Positions 9,124-17,527 of a stretch of DNA of 64,000 nt are shown here, in pieces. Below the pieces are notes generated by a model. The model saw only the letters and a program-made list of their open reading frames with translations. It ran no database searches and was not told the DNA's origin. Each line of letters starts with the position of its first letter. The first letter of the stretch is position 1. The translations under genes were made by a program, and so were the position numbers. This DNA comes from JARRPM01 sp963765545 (GTDB lineage: Bacteria > Pseudomonadota > Gammaproteobacteria > Pseudomonadales > Halieaceae), in contig CAVXWW010000004.1 of assembly GCA_963765545.1 (NCBI GenBank), positions 1,240,001 to 1,304,000 on the forward strand. The letters are read 5' to 3'.

Positions 9124-9780
9124 ATGCCCAAGCTGAACCTGAGCGCCGACGAAGTGCTCACCACCACACGCGCCGTGCGCAAACGCCTTGACCTCAGCCG
9201 CCCGCTGGACATGACCGAAGTCCGGCAGTGCCTTGAAATCGCGCTGCAGGGGCCCTCGGGCTCCAACGGCCAGGGCTGGCACTTCGTCCTGGTCACCGAA
9301 CGAGACACAATCGCGACCATAGCCTCTTACTATCAGCAGGCTTTCGCCGTGTACGAGGCGGGACCATACCAGCCAACCCGGCGACATACCGACGATCCTT
9401 CCATGCAGCAGACCCAAAAGCGGGTACTGGACTCGGCCAGCTACCTGGCGCAGAACCTGGCGGACATGCCCGCCCTGTTGATCCCCTGCTGTGACGGCAG
9501 GGTAGACGCGCCGGAACTGCCACTGGCTGGCGTGGCCAGCATGTTCGGTTCTATCCTGCCATCGGTCTGGAGCTTCATGCTGGCGGCCCGGGAACGAGGT
9601 ATCGGTACCTGCTGGACTACGCTGCACCTGCAATACGAGCAGGAAATCGCAGGTTTGCTGGGTATCCCTGCCGATAAAAGCCAGGTCGCCATGATACCGC
9701 TGGCCTACACCCTGGGCACGGACTTCAAACCGGCGCCCAGGAAGTCCCTGGAGGGCGCACTGCATATCGACCACTGGTAG
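9124..9780 (+). CDS. Nitroreductase-family FMN oxidoreductase
   Basis: 218 aa from the ATG at 9124 (GGACAGG about 7 bases upstream); an earlier in-frame ATG at 9085 lacks a good ribosome site. The N-terminal TTRAVRKRLDLSRP and ALQGPSGSNGQGWHFVLV are FMN-phosphate contacts of the nitroreductase fold, and GIGTCWTTLHL is a late conserved segment. Such enzymes reduce nitro groups, quinones or enones with NAD(P)H. It shares the intergenic region and operator B with the divergent acyl-CoA dehydrogenase. Confidence 0.85.
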   Translation: MPKLNLSADEVLTTTRAVRKRLDLSRPLDMTEVRQCLEIALQGPSGSNGQGWHFVLVTERDTIATIASYYQQAFAVYEAGPYQPTRRHTDDPSMQQTQKRVLDSASYLAQNLADMPALLIPCCDGRVDAPELPLAGVASMFGSILPSVWSFMLAARERGIGTCWTTLHLQYEQEIAGLLGIPADKSQVAMIPLAYTLGTDFKPAPRKSLEGALHIDHW

Positions 9781-10052
9781 GAATGCCCTGCCAGTAAAGC
9801 GGAGCCAGCTATGGTGTCACCGGTCGGGTGACTTCGGCAGCGCGCTGCCGAAATAGCAGCGGCCAACCCTGCGACCGAATCCAGTTTCGCTTCGATGTCT
9901 TTAGCAACCAGGAAGAACTGTGCGCCCGCTCCGTGGTGACCTGCCTCCTCATTCTCAGAAAACTCATCCAGCGTCTTTTGAAGTTGCCCGATGTAATTGC
10001 TTTGATCCACGGGATGAACAAAGCTCTGGTAGCAGGCACGTTTCTGAGACAT
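9705..10052 (-). pseudogene. Possible degenerate ORF (racemase-like N terminus)
   Basis: A 115-codon frame with a good GGGAG 6 bases before its ATG. The first 30 residues (RACYQSFVHPVDQSNYI, then a LQKTLDEF helix) resemble the N terminus of Asp/Glu-racemase-family proteins. The remainder shows no recognisable fold and runs into the antisense of the nitroreductase 3' end. It is best read as the decayed remains of a gene, but it might be a short orphan protein. Confidence 0.3.
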
Positions 10053-10125
10053 TGTCTCCCACCCGTTAAGCGCAAAATGACGGCATTCTCAAAAGAGCGT
10101 CGCGACGATGGCGCGCGTGAGATCA

Positions 10126-10233
10126 CTATCTCGGCTCGGCTATAAGCACGGGTATCTTGCGGCTGGTTTTTGCCCGGTATGCATCGTAATCCGGATAGGC
10201 AGACACACCTGCTGCCCGGAGTTTTCCCGTATG
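10126..10233 (-). pseudogene. C-terminal remnant of a deazaflavin-dependent nitroreductase (DUF385)
   Basis: Directly after the SDR stop codon, and in the same frame, about 35 codons read through to a TAG at 10126. They include AYPDYDAYRAKTSRKIPV, the characteristic C-terminal signature of F420-dependent Ddn/DUF385 proteins. No start and no body of that protein are present. The fragment is therefore the tail of a deleted gene, juxtaposed to the SDR by a deletion. Confidence 0.55.
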
Positions 10234-10989
10234 CTAGAGATTACCCTTGTGCTGAACACCATCGACCGGGAGATTGACGCCGGCTACCCAGGATGCCCGG
10301 GGGGAGGCGATAAAAACCACGGCGGAGGCGACCTCAATATCGGTGCCCAGGCGCCCGAACGGGATGCTGTTGCATATGCTCTCATAGTATTGCGGATTGT
10401 TGTCCTTGATTTGTTCCCAGAGTCCGCCCGGAAACTCGATCGATCCCGGTGCCACGCAGTTGACCCGAATGCCGCTTGGAGCCAGTTGGTTGGCCATTGT
10501 CTTGGAGTGACTGATCAGAGCCGCCTTAACTGCTGCATACGCAGGCGGAGATCCCGCTTCCATGCCGGAAGTCGAGGAGATGTGCACGATTGCGCCACCC
10601 CCGGCCTCCTCCATCCAGGGTACCACCGCCCAGGTAGCGCGGACGCTGCCCATCAGATCCACCTGCACGCCTGTCCCCCAACCGGCCTCATCGTCGGCGA
10701 GCCCGAAGCCCGAGGTGTTATTAATGAGAATGTCCACGCCGCCCAGGGCCGCCCTGGCTGCTTCCAGAAATCCCGTTAGCGCTGCCGGATCGCCGACATC
10801 ACAGCTCTGGGCAAACGTACTGACGCCCAGCGCGGCGATCTCCTTGCGGGTAACTTCCAGCGCGTCGGCGCCGCGAGCGCAGATCGCCACGTCTGCACCC
10901 TCTTCGGCGAAAGTCAACGCAGTCGCCCGGCCGATACCCTTACTGCCGCCGGTGACGATAACTCGCTTACCCTTCAATCCCAGATCCAT
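10234..10989 (-). CDS. SDR-family oxidoreductase
   Basis: 251 aa classical short-chain dehydrogenase. The Rossmann nucleotide-binding motif GGSKGIGRA is near residue 15, NNTSG near 90, the catalytic Ser in HISSTSGME, and YAAVK near 153-157. It oxidises or reduces a hydroxyl/keto group with NAD(P)(H). GAGG precedes the ATG. No copy of the cluster operator is found upstream, so it may not belong to the TetR regulon. Its 3' neighbour is a gene remnant. Confidence 0.88.
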   Translation of the reverse strand: MDLGLKGKRVIVTGGSKGIGRATALTFAEEGADVAICARGADALEVTRKEIAALGVSTFAQSCDVGDPAALTGFLEAARAALGGVDILINNTSGFGLADDEAGWGTGVQVDLMGSVRATWAVVPWMEEAGGGAIVHISSTSGMEAGSPPAYAAVKAALISHSKTMANQLAPSGIRVNCVAPGSIEFPGGLWEQIKDNNPQYYESICNSIPFGRLGTDIEVASAVVFIASPRASWVAGVNLPVDGVQHKGNL

Positions 10990-11311
10990 GGCTGTTCCTC
11001 ATTGTGGTCTAACGATCCCTGCTCGGCAGGTATCAATGATGCGGACTCAAAGTATAGACAATTAAACGGGTCGCAGTTGATACGTGGCGACGCGAGGGTC
11101 AAATCCACTGGATTACATGCAGCAGCCTGTGGATGACCGCTAACAGGGTCGGAGGAGACAAGATGGGGCAAGATGCACCAGGGCAAGCTACCAACGCATT
11201 GCCGCGATCGGATAGTTCAGCTACTCTCGGTAGCGACCAACTACCTTTTACTCAGGTGGGCTGTAAGGCCACAAGACAAGCATTTCGCATTTGGAGTAAA
11301 GGAGTCACCAC

Positions 11312-13189
11312 TTGAAATCCATCGGCAGACTAATAATAACCATGTGCCTTATGATTGTGTGCGTTGGGTGTTCCAAGCCCACAGACACAATTACTCCGAC
11401 ACCCGATACAGCCCCTGGCACTCGTTCAGCGGATCAATCGGTATCGGAAAACCAGCGTCTCAATCAATGGTTGGATGCTCGCCACGAAGAACTGCTGTCC
11501 CGCCATCCTAATTGGATGACACGGCTGGGTCGGAAGGATCGGTATGACGAAATCAGCGACTACAGTGAGGCGGCAGAAGATGAAGAGCTGCAATGGCGTG
11601 CTGCCACCGTCGATGAATTGAAGTCAAATTTTAGTTACTCCGAATTATCCGATGAAGCCCGTATCTCATATGACTTGTGGATTTATCAATACGAAAGTGA
11701 CAAAGCCCTGGCTCCGTATCGCAGGTATCGGTACATATTTACCCAGATGCTAGGCGAGCACACTTTTTTGCCAGGGTTCTTGATCGAATTCCATAAGGTC
11801 GATAACGAATCTGACATGCTCGCCTACATTTCCAGAATTGGTGGTATATCCCGAGCCATACGCCAGCTACTGGAGCGGGCAAAACTCGGAGCTGCCGAGA
11901 GTGTACGTCCTCCCGGTTTCGCCTACGCGGTTGTGATCGAGGAAGCGAGAAATTTGGTAACCGGTATCCCATTTACAGAAGATAGCAATCAGGAATCTGC
12001 ACTATGGGCGGATGCAAACGCCAAGATTGCCGCCCTGGTCGAAGCCAAATCGATTGATGAAGACACTGCGGTTGAGTTAAGAAGAGCAACGAAAGAGGCA
12101 TTATTACAACACTTTCAACCCGCATACATGGAGCTCATCACCTGGTTTGAGGCAGATATTGATAACTGCTCTGATGAGCCAATAGGTGTCGGCGCACTGC
12201 CCAATGGTGACGCTTTCTACAATGCAATGCTGGCGGATAACACAACCGGGAAATTGACAGCAAATGAAATTCACGAGATAGGGCTGCAGGAGGTGGCGCG
12301 AATTCGCCATGAAATGGAAGCCATCAAGGAGAAAGCAGGATTTGAAGGGTCATTGGCAGACTTCTTTCAATTTGTCAGGAGTGACCAACAGTTTTACTAC
12401 ACCAATGATGAGGCAGGAAGGCAGCGCTTCATAGGGCGCACGGAAGAAGCTTTCTCTTTCATCAACGGCAAGCTGCCCGAGTACTTTGGAATATTTCCAA
12501 AAGCGGAATTGGTGGTAAAACGCGTGGAGGCCTTTCGCGAGCAAGACGGTGCCTACCCGTTCTACAGCCCGGGAACCCCAGACGGTTCACGCCCGGGGAC
12601 GTATTACTTACACCTGTCTGATATGAGTGCGTTGAACACGACTGAACTGGAATCGACTGCCTACCATGAAGGCAACCCGGGTCATCATATGCAGACCTCA
12701 ATCGCGCTTGAACTTGAGAGCGTACCGGTATTCAGAACCCAGGCGTGGTTTACCAGCTATAGTGAAGGCTGGGCCCTGTATTCTGAAACGTTGGCAAAAG
12801 AGATGGGGGCTTACGAGGATCCCTATTCAGACTTTGGGCGGCTTACAAACGAATTGTGGCGTGCCGCCCGGCTGGTGGTTGACACAGGAATACACGCCCA
12901 GAACTGGACTGAAGAACAGGCCGTGAACTACTTACTGGAAAATTCTACAGCTCCCGAGATCACCGTCCTATCTGAAGTTCGGCGTTACTTTGTATTGCCT
13001 GGCCAGGCCACCTCGTACAAGATCGGGATGCTGAACATACAGCAGCTGCGCGCAGACGCAGAAGCCAAATTGGGTGATAAATTTGATATTCGCGGATTCC
13101 ACGACACAATTCTTGGCGGCGGACCGTTACCCGAACCTTTATTAGCCAAAGCGGTGAAAAACTGGATCGAAAAGATCGGTGTCAACTGA
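11312..13189 (+). CDS. DUF885-family lipoprotein (putative metallopeptidase)
   Basis: 625 aa starting at TTG with AAAGGAG 8 bases upstream. A lipoprotein signal peptide ends at CVGC (Cys20). The body matches DUF885, whose conserved HEGNPGHHMQ (HExxxxH-like) and later EGWALYSE glutamate are metal ligands resembling gluzincins. It is probably an envelope-anchored peptidase. Wording of the codons is more A/T-rich than in flanking catabolic genes, consistent with a separate origin. It is monocistronic, with 122 bases to the preceding partial reading frames. Confidence 0.8.
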   Translation: MKSIGRLIITMCLMIVCVGCSKPTDTITPTPDTAPGTRSADQSVSENQRLNQWLDARHEELLSRHPNWMTRLGRKDRYDEISDYSEAAEDEELQWRAATVDELKSNFSYSELSDEARISYDLWIYQYESDKALAPYRRYRYIFTQMLGEHTFLPGFLIEFHKVDNESDMLAYISRIGGISRAIRQLLERAKLGAAESVRPPGFAYAVVIEEARNLVTGIPFTEDSNQESALWADANAKIAALVEAKSIDEDTAVELRRATKEALLQHFQPAYMELITWFEADIDNCSDEPIGVGALPNGDAFYNAMLADNTTGKLTANEIHEIGLQEVARIRHEMEAIKEKAGFEGSLADFFQFVRSDQQFYYTNDEAGRQRFIGRTEEAFSFINGKLPEYFGIFPKAELVVKRVEAFREQDGAYPFYSPGTPDGSRPGTYYLHLSDMSALNTTELESTAYHEGNPGHHMQTSIALELESVPVFRTQAWFTSYSEGWALYSETLAKEMGAYEDPYSDFGRLTNELWRAARLVVDTGIHAQNWTEEQAVNYLLENSTAPEITVLSEVRRYFVLPGQATSYKIGMLNIQQLRADAEAKLGDKFDIRGFHDTILGGGPLPEPLLAKAVKNWIEKIGVN

Positions 13190-13558
13190 GCTGCACCGAC
13201 CTGATCGACATCATAAAAACGACTGCCGCTAGCACCTTTCAGACGATATGGGAGCTGCTCCAGGGCGGGCTGGGTGACCGCTTTAGGGGTGTTGATTCAA
13301 CTCGTCAGCTTTTTTGGCAGCTAACGACGCGAAGCGGACCAAATCTAGCCTGATTAAAAAAAGGGCCCGATATCGGCTTGCGCCTCACTGCGGGTTCAGG
13401 GTCTTTTCGCGAGACGGCAACTTTGGTATTGCTCCTTCAGTAACTAAGTGACAAAGTGTCTAAATGCACCGCACGTTAATCCCTATCCTCGTTATGTTCC
13501 TCGGCCGATACTCAGCTTACTCACTCTCACGCACGCCGGTAATTACTGAAAACACTCA
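13190..13558. other. Intergenic stretch, no gene seen
   Basis: 369 bases between the DUF885 gene and the sulfotransferase. Neither strand has a frame with a plausible start, ribosome site and protein-like composition. A short T-run (13311-13317) follows a weak GTCAGC/GGCAGC segment and may belong to a terminator, but no strong stem was found. Confidence 0.5.
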
Positions 13559-14245
13559 ATGGTAGTCTGCCACAAACATCGCTACGTATTTATCCAGACC
13601 ATGAAGACGGCCTCGACGACAATAGCCGCTGAGTTGTGCCTGCATTACGACGGCCGGATGATCCTGCATAAGCACGCCACTCTCGGCGAATACCTCGCCC
13701 AGGCCGGTAGCGACGAGAAAGATTACTTCAGTTTTGCAGGGGTTAGAAATCCACTGGACGTGGCAGTTTCACGATTCGTCCTGCGCCGCTCCAGGAACCG
13801 CAATGCGGACCAGGCCCATCAAGAACAAAACCGTTTTATTCATGAAAATGATGGTGATTTCGGGGCGTATTTTCGCCGTTATGGCACCTCTCCCGGCGTA
13901 GGGGTCGGTGTCGTGCCGAGCAACTGGCCCAGTCCGGAATTTCAATCGATAGACCATATTTATCGATACGAGGACCTGCAGTCTGAATTTTCAAAGATAC
14001 TGCAAAAGATCGGTATTGATCAGATCCGGGAGCTGCCGCAGGATAACCGCACGGACGCCAAGACCGACTTCTTATCTTATTACGACGACGAAACCCTGGC
14101 GCTGGCCTACAAAGTGTATCGGCCGTATCTGGATCGCTGGGGATATGAAGTACCTGCTAGATTTCGCACACAAAGTCCCTGGACGCAAATAAATACCACC
14201 CTTCTGAGTCGACTGCGTAAATGGGCCACACCCACAGGGAAGTAA
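13559..14245 (+). CDS. Sulfotransferase-family protein
   Basis: 228 aa. FIQTMKTASTT at about 11-21 corresponds to the 5'-phosphosulfate loop of PAPS-dependent sulfotransferases (the usual PKxGTT form, here MKTAST). GVRNPLDVAVSRF at about 61-73 is the 3'-phosphate motif, with Arg and Ser in place. The later HIYRYEDLQSEF is the usual third block. It is cytoplasmic, with no signal peptide. Such single-domain bacterial enzymes often modify surface polysaccharides or lipids. It stands alone; no PAPS-forming genes are nearby. The acceptor is unknown. Confidence 0.75.
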   Translation: MVVCHKHRYVFIQTMKTASTTIAAELCLHYDGRMILHKHATLGEYLAQAGSDEKDYFSFAGVRNPLDVAVSRFVLRRSRNRNADQAHQEQNRFIHENDGDFGAYFRRYGTSPGVGVGVVPSNWPSPEFQSIDHIYRYEDLQSEFSKILQKIGIDQIRELPQDNRTDAKTDFLSYYDDETLALAYKVYRPYLDRWGYEVPARFRTQSPWTQINTTLLSRLRKWATPTGK

Positions 14246-14366
14246 GCTGACGCATAATTGCCGCCGCAACTAGTCAACTTCAGTCACAAAGTTCCAGGCC
14301 GAGCCAAAGCGCAAGAAAGTGGCACAAGGTCGACAAAATCCTGGCTAATCCAAAAATGGCCGGATG

Positions 14367-14424
14367 TCCGGGTCAGTCCATAGAACAGGCCAGAACTGTC
14401 CTAGATATCCGGGTCAGTCCATAG
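14367..14424. repeat. 17-bp direct repeat, 41-bp period
   Basis: TCCGGGTCAGTCCATAG occurs identically at 14367-14383 and 14408-14424. The two bases before each copy also match loosely (ATG/ATA). It lies in the 435-base gap between the sulfotransferase and the secreted-protein gene, which holds no convincing ORF. It may be a remnant of a mobile-element end or a binding-site pair. Confidence 0.6.
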
Positions 14425-14621
14425 TGCTCAACGAGGTGGTCCGATCTAGAGGGGCCAAACCACACAACGGCCGTTTCATTGTGACACACTCAGGCCGATT
14501 CTATCAGCGATAGCTATTCCCGGGTTCACCTCATACCCGACATCATGAGATGGAAAATCCGGCCCTGGTTTGATCTCTTGGGCGCCACGTTATGACATTG
14601 GACACCCCAAATCATAGGCAA

Positions 14622-14643
14622 CAAAAACCCGCCGTAGCGGGTT
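14622..14643 (-). terminator. Rho-independent terminator of the 14681 gene
   Basis: On the minus strand AACCCGC-TACG-GCGGGTT is followed by TTTGTT. The perfect 7-bp stem with tetraloop lies 37 bases after the stop of the secreted-protein gene. Confidence 0.8.
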
Positions 14644-14680
14644 GGTAGTGATTCCTCAGTATGACCGCTGTTTTGCCAGT

Positions 14681-15394
14681 CTAATCCTGAATAGAAATCA
14701 GCAGTCGGATTACACAATAACTTTCTGTCTCAAACTGATCGTCTTCACCATTCGGGTCGGCGTTATCAGCAAGGCTATTACAGGTCATCGTACCTCCTGA
14801 GGCTGCTATATCCTCTGGAATGCCCAGGGATATTGCCAGATCGTAAGGAGTTGAAGCAAAGATGGTGGCACTACCATTTACCAGAAAAACATCCTGGGCG
14901 GGGTAAAAAATCTCGTCTAACCCGAAGGGCGTCATAAATTGACCGCCACCGGGTAGTTGTCCGAAGCTGTTACTGATGCCGCCACCCTCCGCAGCGAACG
15001 TCAGACCATCGATGCTCACTACATAAAAGGATGGTAAGAAATTCGCCTGTCCACTCAGAAAGAAACTGTCAAAGTCCTGGCATACCAGCATTTCCCCCCT
15101 CTGCTTCGGGTTACTTTTGTCTTCTTTGACCCGCCCGGACTTATCCTGATTCAGCACTCTATGCAGACTCGCACGAACGGCCCTTGCATTTGGTCCCTGC
15201 ATATCTATTCCGGCAATCTCGAACGCTGCGATTGCGGACTCACACTCTGCTACAAGCGCCGCCCGATTTTCCTGCGGCTCTGCTGGGATAGCGCGAACAA
15301 AATATACACGCTGTTCAAATTTTTCGTTTTCGTTTTGGGCAATAGCGGATGATGCTATTAAAACAGTCATCAAAAATAGGCTGAGTTTTCTCAT
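14681..15394 (-). CDS. Secreted protein of unknown function
   Basis: 237 aa with a Sec signal peptide (MRKLSLFLMTVLIASSAIA, cleavage before QNE). The mature part has three Cys (VAEC, LVCQDF, TCNSL plus YCVI near the C terminus) and a Gly-rich centre (GGGISNSFGQLPGGGQF). No family is recognised. It is monocistronic with its own terminator. A 17-bp palindrome lies about 100 bases upstream. Confidence 0.65.
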   Translation of the reverse strand: MRKLSLFLMTVLIASSAIAQNENEKFEQRVYFVRAIPAEPQENRAALVAECESAIAAFEIAGIDMQGPNARAVRASLHRVLNQDKSGRVKEDKSNPKQRGEMLVCQDFDSFFLSGQANFLPSFYVVSIDGLTFAAEGGGISNSFGQLPGGGQFMTPFGLDEIFYPAQDVFLVNGSATIFASTPYDLAISLGIPEDIAASGGTMTCNSLADNADPNGEDDQFETESYCVIRLLISIQD

Positions 15395-15930
15395 AGCGAA
15401 ATTCCCTTCTCTATAGACAGTTGGTGGAACTGGTGAAATGCAACGCTTGTTTCGCCTGCGTTAATCTACTTACAGCCTAACGAGGCTGGCTTTGGCGTGA
15501 TTTGACCCAAATCATATAACCACAATTAAAGTAAGTCTATTTTGCGCTAAGCAGGCTCCTCGCCATACTATATACACATAATAAATAAGGTTACTGATCA
15601 GAGTGATTTTGCTTTTGATTACTGGCCAAAGGCAGGAATTATCGACGTGGGGATTTGCGGGGTTGGACGAGGATGCCTGGATAGCTACCGTTTGACTTCA
15701 GGCGAAAACAGTCCACTAAAGCGGAGCAAAACCACACTGCAGACGAATGTCTGAGAAAAATGGCCTGGCAGCTTCCGATGCTCTTCGGAGTTCTGGAGAA
15801 CGTTTGCTCAATTGCACCGATCCAAATACAAACCGGGTAAACTGCCCGTGGAATCCCCTTTAGCCCATCATTCTAATCTACGGACTACTCAACCAGATCC
15901 TGGCCTTGCAGTGGACGCTACCGGAAACTG
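15395..15930. other. Intergenic stretch with a palindrome, no gene seen
   Basis: 536 bases between the starts/ends of two minus-strand genes. No convincing ORF. It contains TGATTTG-ACC-CAAATCA at 15498-15514, a perfect 7-bp inverted repeat about 105 bases upstream of the secreted-protein gene that may be a regulator site. An AT-rich stretch (15566-15595) lies to its right. Confidence 0.5.
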
Positions 15931-17361
15931 TCAGTCACCCGGGCGCCAGGTTCCGTGAAAGCCCGCAGGCACACAGTGGGACAAGTGCGCTATCGCCAGA
16001 GGACCCGCCGCCAGTTTCAGTGCGTCAAAAATATAGAGACTGCTGGTACGGGTTTCAAAGCTGGTAACGACAGATAACAGATAGCCCTCGCCCTCGGCGG
16101 CGTCAGCATTTTTGGGTACGAACAAGGCCTCGGAGGTCAGGGCTTCCCCGAAGGAGAAGCGGTCCACCGCGTCCGTCTCATGATCAAAATGCCCTATCGT
16201 GTTGAAATAGTATTCGTTTTCATTCATCTCGCTGCGAAACTCACCATCGGGCGAGGTATACCAGCCATGGCGATACTGCTTGGTCGCGTATCGCGGATCG
16301 CACTGGGGGAATTCCGACTGGTGCTCATCGATGCGCTCAAACTCCACTCGCGGTGCAGACGCGTTCATATCGATAGTCCAGCGCGTCAGGTAAGGCTCCG
16401 CCTTACCAGTGGATTCGCCATCCACCGTGGGGAACAGCGGCGCATGCGGCATCTGGCAGGCGTCAACGGTAATCACTCCGTCCTTATCAAACCCGTTCAT
16501 AAAGTGAAAGGCAAAGGCCAGGTCCATCTCCAGCCAGCGGATGTCCTCGGCCGTACCGCCGTGCCGTGGCAGTACTCCAATATGCATGCCCTTGTCCGGC
16601 TCCCAGGCAAAAGGAGGCCCCCCCTCCATCGCGCGCTCCAGGCTACCGCTGATAGGCATGACCGGGATCACGATGTAGTTCTCGGTGATCACAAAGTCAT
16701 GCACCATGGACGAATAAGGTGTGGGAATATGGATGCTCTCGGTCAGCACCCCCCGGGGATTGACCTTGTGAACCATCACGTCGGCGGCGAACGGCCCGGT
16801 AGCCATATAGGCGAAGAAAATCATTTCACCGGTTACCGGGTCTACCTTGGGGTGCGCCGTCATGGCGGTGTGTAGCTTACCGCGAAATGTCCACGTACCG
16901 ACTGAGTCGAGGCTGACAGGGTCGATCTCATAAGGCGGGTGCCCCTCCTCCATGGTCAGCAATCGGTCGGCATGCCAGACCAGGGCGGTGTTCGCCAGGC
17001 CTTCCTTGTCCACCAGCACGAAATCGCTGTACTCGGGCTCGCAGTCGAAGGGGTTCATGGCATTGATTACCGCCCGCCCCTCCTTGTCCTCGATTTTCCA
17101 CTTGGCCGTGCGTACCCAGCGATTGCGGTAGTCCACCTTGCCATTTTCGATCTTGAACGCGTGAACCATGCCATCGCCGGCGAAGAGGTGGTAATCGCCC
17201 CGTGGCTTGAAGCGCTGGTTGGGTCCGTTGCGATACAGGGTACCGTGCAAGTCTGCCGGGATCTCTCCTTCCACCACCAGGTCGCGGGCATCGCATTCCA
17301 TCTGGATGGGTCCCCAGGGGAAATGCAGGAAAATGTTGTCGCTGGGCATCGGCTGGGCCAT
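15931..17361 (-). CDS. Carotenoid-oxygenase-family (RPE65/lignostilbene dioxygenase-like) enzyme
   Basis: 476 aa from the ATG at 17361 (GAGG about 9 bases upstream); a longer frame to 17409 would remove the promoter. Seven-bladed propeller family with four Fe(II)-binding histidines visible in TAHPK, MVHDF, AFHFMN and the C-terminal FHGTW. Members cleave C=C bonds of carotenoids, stilbenes or phenylpropenes with O2. No signal peptide. It is divergent from the TonB receptor across operator C, and a TTGACT-17-TACTGT promoter overlaps that operator. It is the best clue that the pathway substrate carries a conjugated double bond. The substrate is otherwise open. Confidence 0.88.
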   Translation of the reverse strand: MAQPMPSDNIFLHFPWGPIQMECDARDLVVEGEIPADLHGTLYRNGPNQRFKPRGDYHLFAGDGMVHAFKIENGKVDYRNRWVRTAKWKIEDKEGRAVINAMNPFDCEPEYSDFVLVDKEGLANTALVWHADRLLTMEEGHPPYEIDPVSLDSVGTWTFRGKLHTAMTAHPKVDPVTGEMIFFAYMATGPFAADVMVHKVNPRGVLTESIHIPTPYSSMVHDFVITENYIVIPVMPISGSLERAMEGGPPFAWEPDKGMHIGVLPRHGGTAEDIRWLEMDLAFAFHFMNGFDKDGVITVDACQMPHAPLFPTVDGESTGKAEPYLTRWTIDMNASAPRVEFERIDEHQSEFPQCDPRYATKQYRHGWYTSPDGEFRSEMNENEYYFNTIGHFDHETDAVDRFSFGEALTSEALFVPKNADAAEGEGYLLSVVTSFETRTSSLYIFDALKLAAGPLAIAHLSHCVPAGFHGTWRPGD

Positions 17362-17396
17362 GGTAATCCTCGAAATTGTGCTGGTAGAAGGAAACA

Positions 17397-17460
17397 ACAG
17401 TAGCGCCACAATTAAAATCAGTCAATTCTGTTTGTTTTTAAAATGCGGTTTTGGTAATGT
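17397..17460. promoter_or_regulatory. TetR-type operator C with divergent overlapping promoters
   Basis: AATCAG-TCAATT-CTGTTT at 17416-17433. Rightward: TTGTTT (17432-17437), 17 bases, TAATGT (17455-17460) toward the TonB receptor. Leftward: TTGACT (complement of 17420-17425), 17 bases, TACTGT (complement of 17397-17402) toward the carotenoid oxygenase. Both -35 elements overlap the operator, so one bound dimer pair would shut both genes. Confidence 0.75.
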
Positions 17461-17527
17461 TGTTGGCGCGCAAGATGTTAGCCCGCTAACTAGCGCCTGC
17501 ACAATAAATTATAAGAATGGTGTATTA

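Noticed and set aside
17207..17527. Upstream extension of the TonB receptor frame
   Set aside because: It would be antisense to the carotenoid oxygenase and cross operator C; the signal peptide begins at 17528.
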